64,000 bases of DNA, taken from contig JAMKCH010022268.1 of assembly GCA_023653785.1 (NCBI GenBank), positions 19,370 through 83,369 on the forward strand, written 5' to 3'. Numbering within the stretch: the stretch's first letter is position 1; every line of letters begins with the position of its first letter. Of the stretch, positions 24,670 through 36,438 are shown in pieces. Position numbers and translations under genes: made by a program. This DNA is from Ophioderma brevispina. Lineage: Eukaryota > Echinodermata > Ophiuroidea > Amphilepidida > Ophiodermatidae. The notes beneath the pieces are model-generated. The model was not told the origin of the DNA. It did not search any database and saw nothing but the letters and a program-made list of their open reading frames with translations.

Positions 24670-26226
24670 GGTATTTGCGTCGTCAGAGAACTTAGCTCAG
24701 CTACTGCGCATGCGTATTTCAAATTTCACCTTGCGCCTTGCTTGAATCTGCGTATGGCGCACACGCAGATTTCGCGGAGAACTCGTTTGTTCAGCGCGTA
24801 CAAATGCGATGTGTTGTGAAAGCGCAAAAGATAGAGTTTACCATGCCCTTTCCCTTCGCCATAATAAAAAATGTTTTGTTGAGTGGGAAAAGAACATAAT
24901 ATATTCTTTAAAAGAAAAATCGCTAATGTCAGAAATTAAAAGGACTGAACAGTCTCTAACTTCAAACAAACGAAGAGATATATGTCAAAAACACTCACAG
25001 AAAAAAATGGATGCTTTATTAACATACTTCAAAGGTTCTCTACAAAGAACCATTTTCTTGGCCGCAGAACCTTTTCTGGTTCTGAAAAGAACCCGACAAA
25101 GATTGGTTCTTTATTGGGGGCATAGATCTGGAAGGGGTGGTGTAAGGTGTATAGGTGTGTGCAGCGGCGAAAGCCCCAGGCCGTGCAGTTCATGCCTTTT
25201 CGGGACTGTTTTCCGACACTTTATAGACCTTCGGCCGCCTATGGAATCTGCCCCTTTTCTTTAACCCATTGTGCATAAATTCTACACAAATTTTATATTG
25301 TTATCTGAAAATTAGGAACCCGTTGACCCATTGTTGTAATTTTACTCAAAATGGACTGAAGTATGTCAAACTTACGTTTGCTATATAGACGCTTGAAACA
25401 CCAATTCTCAGTTCATCAAGCCTTCACCGCCCTGTGCAGCAGACCTACCATTTTTTCGAGAGATTTATTGACATAATAACACAACCATAGAACTATAAAT
25501 GAATAAATAAATAAATAAAAATAAATAAAATGATTAATAATGCATAATTTAGATTTAGTATATACATTGAATCAAACTCAAACAATTTAAAGGCCTACGA
25601 CAATAAATTAAAAACTCAGCGTGAACAGACATGGCAAAGCCCTTGTAGGCCTACTGTTTCTTGACAATGTCATTTTGGTCAATGCTAAAAATGATTTAAA
25701 GAAGACCTTATAGTCTGTGAACAGAACCTAATTTCTATCTTGTTATGGCCACAAGAGAAGCGTCTGACCGTTAAGCGAAAACTAGCGTTAGATCGCGCCT
25801 TTATCGACGCGATGGTACACACCAAATGGTGCATATGCGTCTCGGATTTGACAACGGCCGGTGCCAAAATAGACATATTTTTTGACATATTTTGCCATTT
25901 ATCTGGAAAAGTAATCCCGGCACCCCCTATTTTTATTACATTTTCGAAAAGATCTCATCAAAACCCTGAACATAAGTGAAAATTAAAAAAAATTCTATTG
26001 AATTGTTTTTTCACTATAAGGCGTAATGTGGTGCAAATTTTAATTTTCTCATAGACTTCTGTAGTAACTTTGGGCGAAACATGCCCTTTTTAAACCATTC
26101 ATAGCTCAAAATTGAGTACCGTACCCCCCTAATTTTTTTAAAGATTTGTTATTTACCCACTTTAAAGTAACATATATGTTAATTTAAGCAAATTTCATCG
26201 ATAGGTTCTATGACGACGCAAACACC
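24670..26226. mobile_element. TTAA-flanked non-autonomous element, 1557 bp
   Basis: TTAA flanks it at 24666-24669 and 26227-26230. The left end reads GGTATTTGCGTCGTCAGAG and the right end in reverse complement reads GGTGTTTGCGTCGTCATAG, a terminal inverted repeat of about 25 bp. It is missing from the paired site at 29911-29914, which is direct evidence of insertion. The interior includes a 9-bp hairpin (AATCTGCGT / ACGCAGATT, about 24744-24770) and GGTTCT-type repeats near 25035-25110. A 151-codon frame at 24809-25264 matches no transposase that I know. Confidence 0.85.
25499..25530. repeat. (AAAT)n microsatellite
   Basis: A short AATA/AAAT tract inside the 24670-26226 element. Confidence 0.85.
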
Positions 26227-26230
26227 TTAA

Positions 26231-27122
26231 GGTAGGATCATCGGATAAAATGGTCTTACAGAAAAATGACCATAAAATCAAAACCCCTGAATCAATTTAG
26301 CCCAAACTTGACTATGGTAAGGATTGAACACTCCTCCGCAAATTTTTGCATTTTCAAGACTGCATGATTTGTTCTAGTGTTTTTATTAATTTTTTTAAAA
26401 ATTCCCTAATTTTTAAAATAAATAATTTTTCCCAGCCTAAATGGAAGGTGCCTTTAAGCTGAAACTTTTGGGATGTGTGTATAAACAAAATACCTAAAAT
26501 CTCACGTTGGCTTTTTGGAATCAAGTGTTTAATTCTTTAGAAAAAAAATTTAGGGAAAAATAATTTAGGGAAAATTAAAAACACCTATTATTTCAAATAG
26601 AAACACTCAATCTGCAAAATCTAACGTGAGAATTTTCTAAATTTGATTTCCTTTCATATGACACCTTCATCACCAAGGGAGTTGTAGTTTCTTCTATGAA
26701 AAATTGTGAAAAGTGGGTAATTAAGTATTTCTAGAAATACTTCAACAAAAAGTGTTGTTGCGACCACCAGTTCTTTGCTTTTGATGACACACATAAAAAC
26801 AAAAAAATTGCATGGATTTTTGATATTTCTTTAACCATTAAAAACAAACACCAATCTTATAACTCATCAATTACTTGAGAAATAATTGAAATAAAATGTG
26901 TAGTTTTTCACAAAATTGCCCCATTTTGGTTATTTTCTGTACTGCCAAAATCAGCCCCTGTACAAAGTCTATGGGAATTTGAAAACGTATTACGTGACAT
27001 ATCTCTCAAACGCCTTTTTGGAAAAAATTAAAACTTGGCACACATGTTTCTTTCACCAATACCAACATTTCATGAGAATTTCAACAAGATCTGGGCACGA
27101 AGCCGTAGCCGATAATCCTACC
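26231..27122. mobile_element. TTAA-flanked non-autonomous element, 892 bp
   Basis: It is flanked by TTAA at 26227-26230, shared with the previous element, and at 27123-27126. The left end reads GGTAGGATCATCGG and the right end in reverse complement reads GGTAGGATTATCGG: 14 bases with one difference. It is absent from the empty-site copy at 29911-29914. There is no coding capacity. Its termini differ from those of its neighbour, so a second family inserted at, or beside, the first one's TTAA. Confidence 0.82.
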
Positions 27123-27652
27123 TTAAGCCTACTGAGGGAAAATGCCCATTGGACACTCATCGGCAGTCCAATTTTTGTGATCGCCTTGCCCAGCTGGTAC
27201 GCATCGGCAATCGGTATCCCAAGAGGTATATGCCCAGTAAGTTATTGGCACTCATATTTTTTACCAAAATGCCCAGTTGACACTTATTAAGCATAAAGTA
27301 ATTGCATGTGACTGCAGCTAAGTTCCAGTCAAATGGGTTAAGGGTTAATATTTTGAGACACTTACCTAGTAGCTTGCTTGTCAAGTTGTGCTGCTTCACC
27401 AATGCCACATTTGCTCCTCCGGAAGTTTGGTGTAAATTAGGTTCTTGTTTTGCTTTTAGATATCAACCTGTGAAAAGCAAATAGTTACAGCAATTTTCTT
27501 TAAAAGGGCAAATGTATGATTGGTAGTTTTTAACATGATCAAAATCTAAGATTTCTGAAACTGTGTATTAATCACCTGCAAATTTTGTATTTTATTTTAA
27601 AGGTATATGTTACCCAGTGAAATTCTCATGCATACAGAGATTTGCATGAAAG

Positions 27653-30459
27653 AAACACTATGCATCAAATGATCCAATTTTTAAAACCAAAGAGACTTTT
27701 CAAAATTTCTTCACTTCTGGAGGGAAGCAGACACCACCTAGTGCCAAATCAAGTGCGACATTGCCGTAATTCGCGACTAAGGGCCCTACATTAAGCTGCT
27801 GCAGGGCCTTTTGCTTAAATCTGCTGCTGTTGGGACCCCCCTTCTCATACAAGTAGAGGGACGCAATAGACATTAAAATCGGAACAAGACCTTTAAAAAA
27901 AAAAAAACCTGTAAATTAAACCTCTTTGGGCCTGTGGACTTTTTTAACTAATGACAATCTCTATTAGGATCTAAGGGCCAACATGGAATTGGATTGATCC
28001 ATTGCGTTGTGAGCCGCATTTGTTCCGGAATCCGGAATTTTGGATACATCCGGGATGGATGATAGATGTCAAAAAGATGGATGAACTGATGGAAATTTAC
28101 CTGTTGAACTTAAACTCCCTGCATCCTCTTTGCCTTGTCCTTCAGTCCAAACCCCTTTAGCATACATTCTTCCAACTCCTATATTCCCCACCCACACCTC
28201 ACATGCTTTACAGCCACAGCACACAACTGCCAATACCTTGTTTTCCTCTTCTCTACCTGAAATAAACAAAGAACAAGGAATTATAATTAAAATATAGTGG
28301 TGTTACAAACAGTATTTTATAGGTCATGGCTCTGTGTCATCTAATCCAAGGGTTGCCTATTCAAAGATTATAACAATCAAAATTCCAAATTTTTTTCCCA
28401 GTTCCCCCCCCTGATGGGACTCTGGGACCTATGTGTGTGACCTTTGACCTCCAGATCTGTTACTTGTTTCAGGTCAGTGTGGTCCTTTTGACCAAATTTG
28501 GTGGTATGTAAATTTACATTAAAACAAAAGGAGACTTGAAAAACTTGGAACCCTTCCAGGTGGCGATTATAATATTTATTGGTGTTCAAAACTAAGCAGT
28601 CATGCATTTTAAAGGATGAAAAGATAACGAGATTCGAAATATAATTATTTTACGAGAAATTAAAATAGTCATCTAGAACTAAAGATAGTCACCTAAAAGG
28701 TTCAATTCCAGAGTTGGAGATGAATCGGTTTTCCGTTTCATGCCGTAAGACATTTTAAAGTGACAGGAGGAGATTTTTTAGGATTACGAATTTCTCTCAA
28801 AATTGACGGATCGATGTAGACCCCATACCAAGTAAAGTCTGTACACAAGAAAAAAGCAAACTTGTTTTAACTTGCTGACTATCGTAATTGTCCCATTATA
28901 GATACACCGTGCCTTGACTGTCTGTCGTGCACGACAAAGTACTACATCATTCATATATTACAAAAGACGGCGTACTTCGGCTATTCACTTCAGGTGTGAT
29001 ACTAATACCATTGGGAAAGCATTCCAATATGCAAAAAACCCAGTTCGAAACAAAATTGGGGCGGACTTCTTTATGGAAATCTCCTCAGTCTCTTTAAATA
29101 AACAGTATAACAGTTGCCATAGGATACCGTGTATAGCAAAATTCGGATCCGGAATTTTATAACAAAGTTGTGATTTCTATTATGAAGGGGCTTCGTTTTG
29201 AGCTTAGTTATTTCACCAAGTTAGTGTATGAACAAGCATTATGACATGCAAAAAACATGATTTGTTTGAAAATTGAGTACGCCCTCATCGGGAAATTCTG
29301 AGTCAGGCCTTTAAGTTCACAATTTATCCAATTTCAGCCTATTTGAAGCATTTTAATTTTGCTAAAAATGTGCCTGTATCCCTTTATGTATACGAAAAAA
29401 ATGAAGTCTAATAAAAATCTAAAATAAAAACAATTTGGAGCCAATGTACCCTATATATGCAGATTTGCTGTGCTAAAATAAGTGCAAACTAGGGAAACTG
29501 GCTTTTGACAGCAACATAAAATAACATTTGAGACCCGTCGTTTTTGGTAATAAAAAACTTGTTTTATGTCACACAGCTCGACCAAAAAGACAGTTGATTA
29601 AAAGTTCCATATTTCCTTCTAAATTTGTCACTTTTGTCACTATAATTCAAAAAATGAAGTTCTTACTTAAGGCACTATAATTAAGAAGCAAACATTGGTG
29701 CAAAAATCTCACTTTTGATCCAAAAATGTTGATTATGTATGTGTAATGAGGGTGTTGAGTTGAAAATATGTTTAAAAATAATCATACAGGAAACTTGAAG
29801 AATTTTGGTTACACATGACATGTAAAGAATAATGCAATAGTCAACTATTTTATGTTGTCAAAAAGGGTTTAGGCCTCTTTTTTTTTGAGAATGACTTTTA
29901 GGCTTAGTTTTTAAGCTACTGAGGGCAAAATTGCCCAGCTGTGCCCCACCCAACCTGACCCTCGGCAGTCCAATTTGGTGATCGCATTGCCCAGCTGGTA
30001 CGCATCGGCAATCGGTATCACAAGAGGTGAAAATGCCCAGTAGTTATTGGAACTCATATTTTTTACCCAACAATGCCCAGTTGCACTTATTTAGCATTAA
30101 AGTAATGAATGTGACTGCAAGCTAAGTTCCCGTCAAATGGGTTTAAGGGTAATATTTTTTAGACACTTACCTAGGAGCTTGTATGTCATGTGCTGCTGCA
30201 CCAATGCCAATTTGCTCCTTCCGGGAGTTTGGTGTAAATTAGGTTCTTGTTTTGCGTTAGGATATCAAACCTGTGAAAAGCACATAGTTACAGCAATTTT
30301 CTTTAAAAAGGGCAAATGTCTGATTGGTAGTTTTTTAACATGATCAAAATCTAAGATTTCGAAATTTCTAATCACTGGCAACTTTTGTATTTTATTTGAA
30401 GGATATGTTACCCAGTGAAAATCTTCCATGCATACAGAGATTTTGTTTGCAGAAAGAAA
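27653..30459 (+). repeat. duplicated block, copy 2 (empty-site version)
   Basis: Tandem copy of 22444-27652 beginning at AAACACTATGCATCAAAT. At 29911-29914 a single TTAA stands where copy 1 has two transposons. The divergence is dominated by single-base insertions and deletions, unlike ordinary paralogue divergence. The join at 27652/27653 shares only three A bases. Beyond 30459 the sequence runs on into the left palindrome arm; the equivalent segment also appears inverted at about 63640-64000. Confidence 0.85.
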
Positions 30460-30930
30460 GTAAAGTGTCATGTGCTTTCAAAAATTATTAAAAACAAAAA
30501 AACACGCGTTTTTTTTTTAAAATAATTTAATCAAAGTTCTTTTGTAATGAAAAAGATTGATTTAAAAAAGACTATTGAAGGCTAATACCAAGCAGTGTGC
30601 GAAACCCACAACGCGACTGAGATGAATGGCCAGTGTAGAAGTTTGTGATAGGCCAAGAAAAATTGCAATTAAACCAGGGAATAAAATCCAAATTCGTATG
30701 ATGGACCTGCTTTAACATCTGACAATAGTAGCACCCACTGTTTCTGTTTTGCACAATTTACATTGTTTGACCAAATTTAAGTAAAACTTGCAATCCTTCA
30801 AAAATCAGGATGTATTTGCAAATGTTTATTTTTTATTTCTTCCAAAATAGTTGAGCCAGGGGAGTAACTTCCTCCCTAAACCCGACATTAGTTATAAGAG
30901 CTGACTTATTATAAAAAGGGGTCTGCCTAA

Positions 30931-33574
30931 AGGAAAGATGTCAAGATTTTGGTCAAGCCCAGTTTGACTTACATTAATAAACTCAGTAATACATCACGAA
31001 TTCCGAAAACAATAATACAATTTGTGGTAAAATAAACAAAAATAGAGGCACTTTTTAAGACCAGGTTTCGCTTTCCTGCTGAGCCCCCCCTCCGAAGAAA
31101 ACGGGCGGATTTTTCGCCACGGCTTTATTGATTAAAAGCGCCCAACTCGTGGCGTCAAAGTGCTGCCCAAAAAACATAGTGTTGCCTCGGAATTGGTTCT
31201 TGCTGACCCTGTCATATTGCTGGCTTCTGAACGTCCTCAAAACTTCGCCACAACACCCAAAGTTACCGCATGGGCCATGTCTTTTTTCATTTTCGTTGTG
31301 TTTAATTATTATTGAAGTGGGCAAACACTTGGCGAAATGATGGTCACAACGACGTCAATTATGGATGGTCATCACTTTGACCGTCCACCATTTGCATGCG
31401 ATGTGGATTTGTCGGAATCGTTTTCGAGTAAGTATTGGGGGGAAAATTAAAAGGGCAAATACTCAAAAATTGTGGACAAATTTCAACGTATTTTGATTTA
31501 TATGTAATTACGTTACTTAAGCTTCCATCCATACCCAAATTTTCAAAATATTCAGAATTCATGACATATTTCCTTGAAGATATCTTGAGGCCTAGGCCTA
31601 AATTTAAATTAAGGCTATGATCTTGTTTTTAATTTGCTCAGAAACACTAGTTCACATTTGATAGGGGGGTGGTCATAATACAAAAAAAAATAAAAAAAAG
31701 AGGCTCTTGAAACAGAGATAGCTCTTTGATGGTTAATGTACTGCCCATTATTTAAGAAATAAAGGGTTTGCGGTATATTTTATGGGCGATAATGTGTCCG
31801 AGATAGGAAAAAACTAAATAATGGGCGAGGAGAAGACGAGCCATTATTTGAAAGTTTTTCTGGCCGAGGATACATTATAGCCTACAAATGGCCACTGCCA
31901 CACCCTTTATTTCATCTATTACCTAAACCAGATTCATTGTAATAAGAAAATGCATTGGTGGAACCCATTTATTGCGAATAATGGCAGTAAAACTGGACCA
32001 ATCCAGAATGCGCATTTGCACATAATGGGCAGACAGAGGTAATAGAATATGCAATAATGGGTGGCAATTACGCTCTAATGCCAATGATGCAAAGCGAGAA
32101 TTCTTTTTGGCGCGTGTCACCACCACTATAGGCACACATGTGACCATTTACGCGGAGTAGACAGGATGCGCGCTGGTTAAGACAAATTTTTGTTAAGTTT
32201 TTTAATCAGAATTTGCATTTTTTTGGTTACTTTTATAATTTGGGTAATACAATAGAAATAAGGGTGTGATAGCCATGTTTATGCCAAATAATGTGTCAGC
32301 AGTAAAAACATTGAATAATGGGTCTCGGCTTCCCTCGCTCATTATTCATGTTTTTAATTTGCAACATTTAAGAAAAGTTTAAAAAAAAACATGAACATTT
32401 ACCCTTTATTTCTTAAAGGAAAATCATGATTGGAATATTTGGAAAATTTGGTATGGATGGAAAGCTTAAGTAAAACCATTAGATTACAATAAATCAAAAT
32501 AAGTGAAAAATTGTCCAATTTGTTGAGTATTTGCCTTTTTAATTTTCCGCCCAATAGCTTACTCGAAAACGATTCCGACAACTCCACATCGCAGGCCACA
32601 AATGGTGACGTCAAAGTGATGACCCTCCATAATTACGTCGTTGTGACCATCATATCGCAGTGTTGGCACTTTCCTATTCGAGTTAACTGCCAGGGGGGTA
32701 GGACATGCCATCTAACAGCAAACCACCGCCTGAAATTGCAATCGGAATCAACCCATCCGGCGCGGAATCGACCACCGTGCTAGTCCCCTTTACCAAAGAC
32801 CTTTCAACAGCCGTAGGAGGCGCCTTTACGCGTATCGGACGGTTACACTCCCAGACTGGCTAAAGTCTAAGCCTGAGTTCACGAATATTTAAATCTAATT
32901 GCCCCGACCGGTTGATTGGAAATTTACACTATTTTGCAGCGGGGTTAATCCAACACTAACCCCGACGGATTTTGAAGTCAAATAATTTATCCTTTATTTA
33001 TAATGAATTACAAGATGTATTGAAATAGGGTTTACAAGAGGAGAAGTTTGTAAGAAAAAAAACTGAGACACAGGACCATAGTAAATCCACGTAGCAGTTC
33101 CACAAAATTACCGTTTGGAAATCCCCAAAGCCCAAATCGAGCAGGTCGTGTCCTACCCCCCCACCCCCCGTGAAACTGCGATCGATGTGTTTTTATATCA
33201 ATTTAAAATTAAAACACAACACAAATGAAACCAAAATATGTCATCTGTAACTTATTTTCAAATTTTAATTATTACTTTCATTATCCACAAATTACCGTGT
33301 CAGCAATAACAATTCGAGTCAACCCGATGTTTGGTCATCACTTTGACGTTTCACGAGGAAGAGCAAAATTGGGCGCTTTTTGATCAATGAAGCCGTGGGC
33401 CGATAAAAATCCGCCCGATATTCTTCATATGTCAAAAAAGCAAAAATTAAATGCCTCTTTTGTTAATTTTTACATCAAATTGTATTATTTTTTCAGGAAT
33501 TTGTATGTTGTACATATTATATTTATTGAATGTAAGTCAAACTGAGCTTGACAAAAAAATCTTGACATATTCCT
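30931..33574. mobile_element. large foldback element with ~700-bp terminal inverted repeats, TTAA target
   Basis: The right end is CATATTCCT followed by TTAA (33575-33578). The left end begins AGGAAAGATGTCAAG after CTAA, where the right-arm copy has TTAA (63188-63191), so the C is probably an error. The left inverted repeat covers about 30931-31600; the right covers about 32430-33574 and is interrupted by an insertion. Shared landmarks are GTTTGACTTACATT, GGGCGGATTTTTCG, TTGTGACCATCAT and CTCGAAAACGATTCCGAC. The ~830-bp core has repeated CCCATTATT / AATAATGGG words and no coding frame. Confidence 0.75.
32690..33175. mobile_element. nested insertion with GGGGGTAGGACA inverted ends
   Basis: About 485 bp lie between GGGGGGTAGGACATG and its near inverse CGTGTCCTACCCCCC. 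The segment splits the right inverted repeat of the surrounding foldback element, and the opposite arm lacks it, so it is a younger insertion. It also contains a short dyad (CGGGGTTA / TAACCCCG-like) near 32940-32965. I could not fix the target duplication. Confidence 0.6.
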
Positions 33575-33639
33575 TTAAACATAATGGGCTTAGCATCCTC
33601 TCTTTCTATTCTCGTACGGTACCCCAAAGAAAATAAAAA

Positions 33640-33960
33640 CAATAAAAAAAAATTCCCCTTTTCTAATTTAAATTAAAAATAGTTGTTTACGTTCTTTACA
33701 GCGTGCGGCTTTTGACTGCCCGCGTAAAGGTTATGCATCCTTAGTTTGTATTGTGCCCTATAATGGTGGTGTCACACACCTAAAATACATGTGCGCATCT
33801 GTACACAACGCATTAGTTTTACAATTGCCAACCCATTATTACAGGAATGGGCAGTTACACTAACCAAATAAAGAGTGCACTTTTGAATAATGGGCAGTAG
33901 AAGTAATAGGTAATGCAAAATATATGACCATACACAAAAATTTTGTAGCGGTTTGTAATC
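33640..33960 (-). repeat. inverted relative of the foldback core
   Basis: The words GCGTAAA, TGGTGGTGTCACAC, GCATTAG, AATTGCCAACCCATTATT and AATAATGGGCAG occur here in the order found in the reverse complement of about 31980-32160. The core of the foldback element therefore has an inverted, diverged relative just outside it, which suggests an older composite element around 30.9-34.0 kb. Confidence 0.6.
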
Positions 33961-34364
33961 GTTGAATAAAATAGAGGGCTCTAGGAAGTTAGGCTATTTG
34001 AGGCGGGAAGGGGGGGGTAGGTTGGGACCCCGTTGGTAAGGTTTTAAAAAATCATTTGTGGCAACTAGAAAAAACCAAACCGCTTTCTTTAATTTCATTG
34101 TACGCATTTTACGTACCCTTTCCCCCGATTTTCCAAATCGCACGCTTTCTAAAGAGTGTATTCCACACAGTGTACGCGACACAAAGCGCGACCCCCTTAT
34201 ATTGCTTTCCAGTGCACTACGTAGCGGACGTTCGAGATAACTGTGTGAGGTGAGAAGTTAAAAAACCTGGCAGTGATTATAAGACATCCACATGACTGAT
34301 TACAAAAAATCAGGTCTCCCTTTAATATTTAAAGATAGACAGAATATGGTAGGCTCCGAATTTC

Positions 34365-34545
34365 CTAGGCTAGACTAATTTCTAAGCAATTCCCGGCTTA
34401 GGCCTACTCAATTCCCGGCTAGGCTACTCAATTCCTGGCTAGGCCCTACTCAATTACCAGGCTAGGCCTACTTAATTCCAGGCTAGGCCTACTTATTTTC
34501 TGGTAGGCCTACTTATTTTCTAGGCTAGACCTACCAAGGCACTGT
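34365..34545. repeat. ~22-bp tandem repeat (GGCTAGGCCTACTCAATTCC)
   Basis: About eight degenerate units built on CTAGGCCTACT plus AATTCC or ATTTTC. The mirror block is at 59605-59770. Confidence 0.88.
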
Positions 34546-35888
34546 CAGTGTCTCTATGGTCTCATGCTGGCTAATGAAAATGCAATGAAATGAAAATTAG
34601 CAAAATGATCAGTCTTACAGTGCAGTGGATATAAAAAACATTTCTTGAACCCAGGAAGATAAGCAACACAAGATACGCGAGGTTCGGCGCATTACTTCGA
34701 CCAATTACTAGTATGCATCACCCACCCCCCCCAAACAATGGTGCCCCCCCCGCATGTTCGTATTGGCTCAACCGCAGTCCACGCTCTGTCCAAAACAAAA
34801 TTATTATATAATAATAATTATTAGTACGCTGTCACTTGGAACATCAGACTCATTTCGATTCCATTATTAATCAGGACTGTGTAAGTGAAACAACCCGTTA
34901 TACAAACTCTATCAGTGAGCCCCAAAGAAACCCTGATCTAGGCTACAGTGATTAATAATTTGTTTGGAGAGAATCGAACATAAGCGCACGTGGACTGCGT
35001 GCAGCCAGGGGGAGGACATTTGCCCTCATTTCGCGATGCGTTAATTGGTCAAAGTCGTGTGCTGAACCTGCGGGGCCCCGGAGTAATATGAGGAGGGGTG
35101 TGTTTCTTTCCTGGTCCCCCCCTCTCCTTTTTTGCTCCCCCTGTTTCCTTGCTAGTTCCGGCCTGCCCTACCCAACCGCCGCTTGGGCTAGGCCTCGCGT
35201 CCCTGGCTGGCTCGTCCCCCCCGGCCTAGCTAGCGGGTCCAAGTTCTCACGCTAATGAAAAATAGCATAATTGAGAATTGAAAAATAGCACACATCCTGG
35301 TATTTCAAAACCACATAGTGCGTGCATTCCTCAATCTAAACGATTATGTCTAATGAAAGATATTTTCGTAAGTGTTGCATCATCATGATAATCATTTAAC
35401 ACATCAAGAATTATCATGCGTGATATAATTATGCAATGCTGGCACACTGGGCAAGGATTCATTGCCATTGAAAAGTGCATGTCAAGTCACACAATCCTTG
35501 TTTCGCATTATCTTAGTCTGAAACAAAATTCAAATATCAACCTGTCACAGGATAACACCGTTTCCCCCTGGCCCATTTGTATGAGGGGATTCCCTGGGTC
35601 TTTTGCACCCCTCCCTGCGGCCAACCTCCCCGCCCATGCCCTTGCCTTTTCCTGATTTCTCTGCCCGCCCGTACTTTCTTCTTTGCTTCGGCTGGTGCAT
35701 TCTGTTCGTCTCCTTTTTCAATAATATCTGTACTGAACTGATTTTGATAAAACTATTGACTTACAGAAGCAAATACTTATACAGAAATATGACTGTTGTG
35801 TGGAGAACCAAAATGGCGGCTCTTGCAGCAGGCAATTCGGTTTTCAGACTCCGTCTGTTTCAGGATGTGCACCATGCTCAAAGGGTCA
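34546..35888. other. unannotated intergenic DNA in palindrome arm
   Basis: Contains a C-rich stretch (34722-34752) and a GC-rich, pyrimidine-rich patch (35060-35240), with no coding or mobile-element signal that I could assign. Confidence 0.4.
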
Positions 35889-36072
35889 CTAGCCTCGTTC
35901 ATAAACTTTAAGATAGGAACTTTTAATAAAATTCCTATGTTATGGTTTGCCTAGGTGTAGGAAAATTAATTGTTGCCCAAGTTAAGAATTTTTCCTAAGT
36001 GAATGTTACATAAGTCACTTAGGAACAATTATTTAGGAACTTTCCTAAGTAGTTTTATGAAATAGGGCCCTG
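35889..36072. mobile_element. short MITE with CCTAAGT inverted repeats
   Basis: The right end in reverse complement reads CAGGGCCCTATTTCATAAAAC and continues ACTTAGGAA. The left end has CACTAGCCTCGTTCATAAAC then AGGAAC. The interior is a dyad of TTCCTAAGT and ACTTAGGAA words. CAGGGCCC-type termini suggest a small hAT-derived MITE. The mirror copy is near 58205-58400. Confidence 0.55.
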
Positions 36073-36351
36073 TTATTTACATTATTTAGGCACACAAATT
36101 TATACACATACTCAATTCATTTCTAGCATTTGGAAACAATTCTAAAGTATGGCTTTTGTACAAATTCATGGCACAAAACCGGAAGAAACAAATCTACTTT
36201 TTAATGCTATTCGTACAATTGACATCACAGTCTTAATTCATCTTCAATTTGTCAAAGCCACCATTTTTTCTGATCGTAGCCAATATAGAGGCCTTGCTGT
36301 TTAGCAAGTTGAAACAGACTCCTTAAGCCCTTGAATTATACTTCCAATTGC

Positions 36352-36438
36352 AGCGAGCGATTTCTATTCGTGAGCATGCGTAACACCACTTGATCTTTGG
36401 CTAAAAATCTGGTATTGCGCACGCCAATCGCTCGCTGG
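36352..36438. repeat. hairpin with GCGAGCGATT arms
   Basis: CAGCGAGCGATT near 36352 and its inverse AATCGCTCGCTG near 36427 flank about 60 bp. The mirror is at about 57866-57955. Function unknown. Confidence 0.6.

Larger units (their letters stand above)
22444..27652 (+). repeat. 5.2-kb duplicated block, copy 1 (occupied-site version)
   Basis: This block is repeated immediately downstream at 27653-30459. Shared landmarks in order are TTCTTCACTTCTG, the CTGTCGTGCACGACA palindrome, a CCGGAATTTTATAACAAAG segment, AGAATGACT, GCCCAGCTGGTACGCATCGG and GTGAAAAGCA. The copies diverge by many 1-base indels. Copy 1 carries 2457 extra bases (24670-27126), which are exactly two TTAA elements plus one TTAA. 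Outside those elements I see no gene. Confidence 0.9.

Noticed and set aside
24809..25264. 151-codon frame inside a TTAA element as a possible transposase
   Set aside because: No DDE/DDD context, no similarity to piggyBac motifs that I can see, and it overlaps GGTTCT repeats.
26916..27290. 124-codon plus-strand open frame
   Set aside because: It crosses the TTAA element boundary at 27122 and has no recognisable motif; a chance frame.
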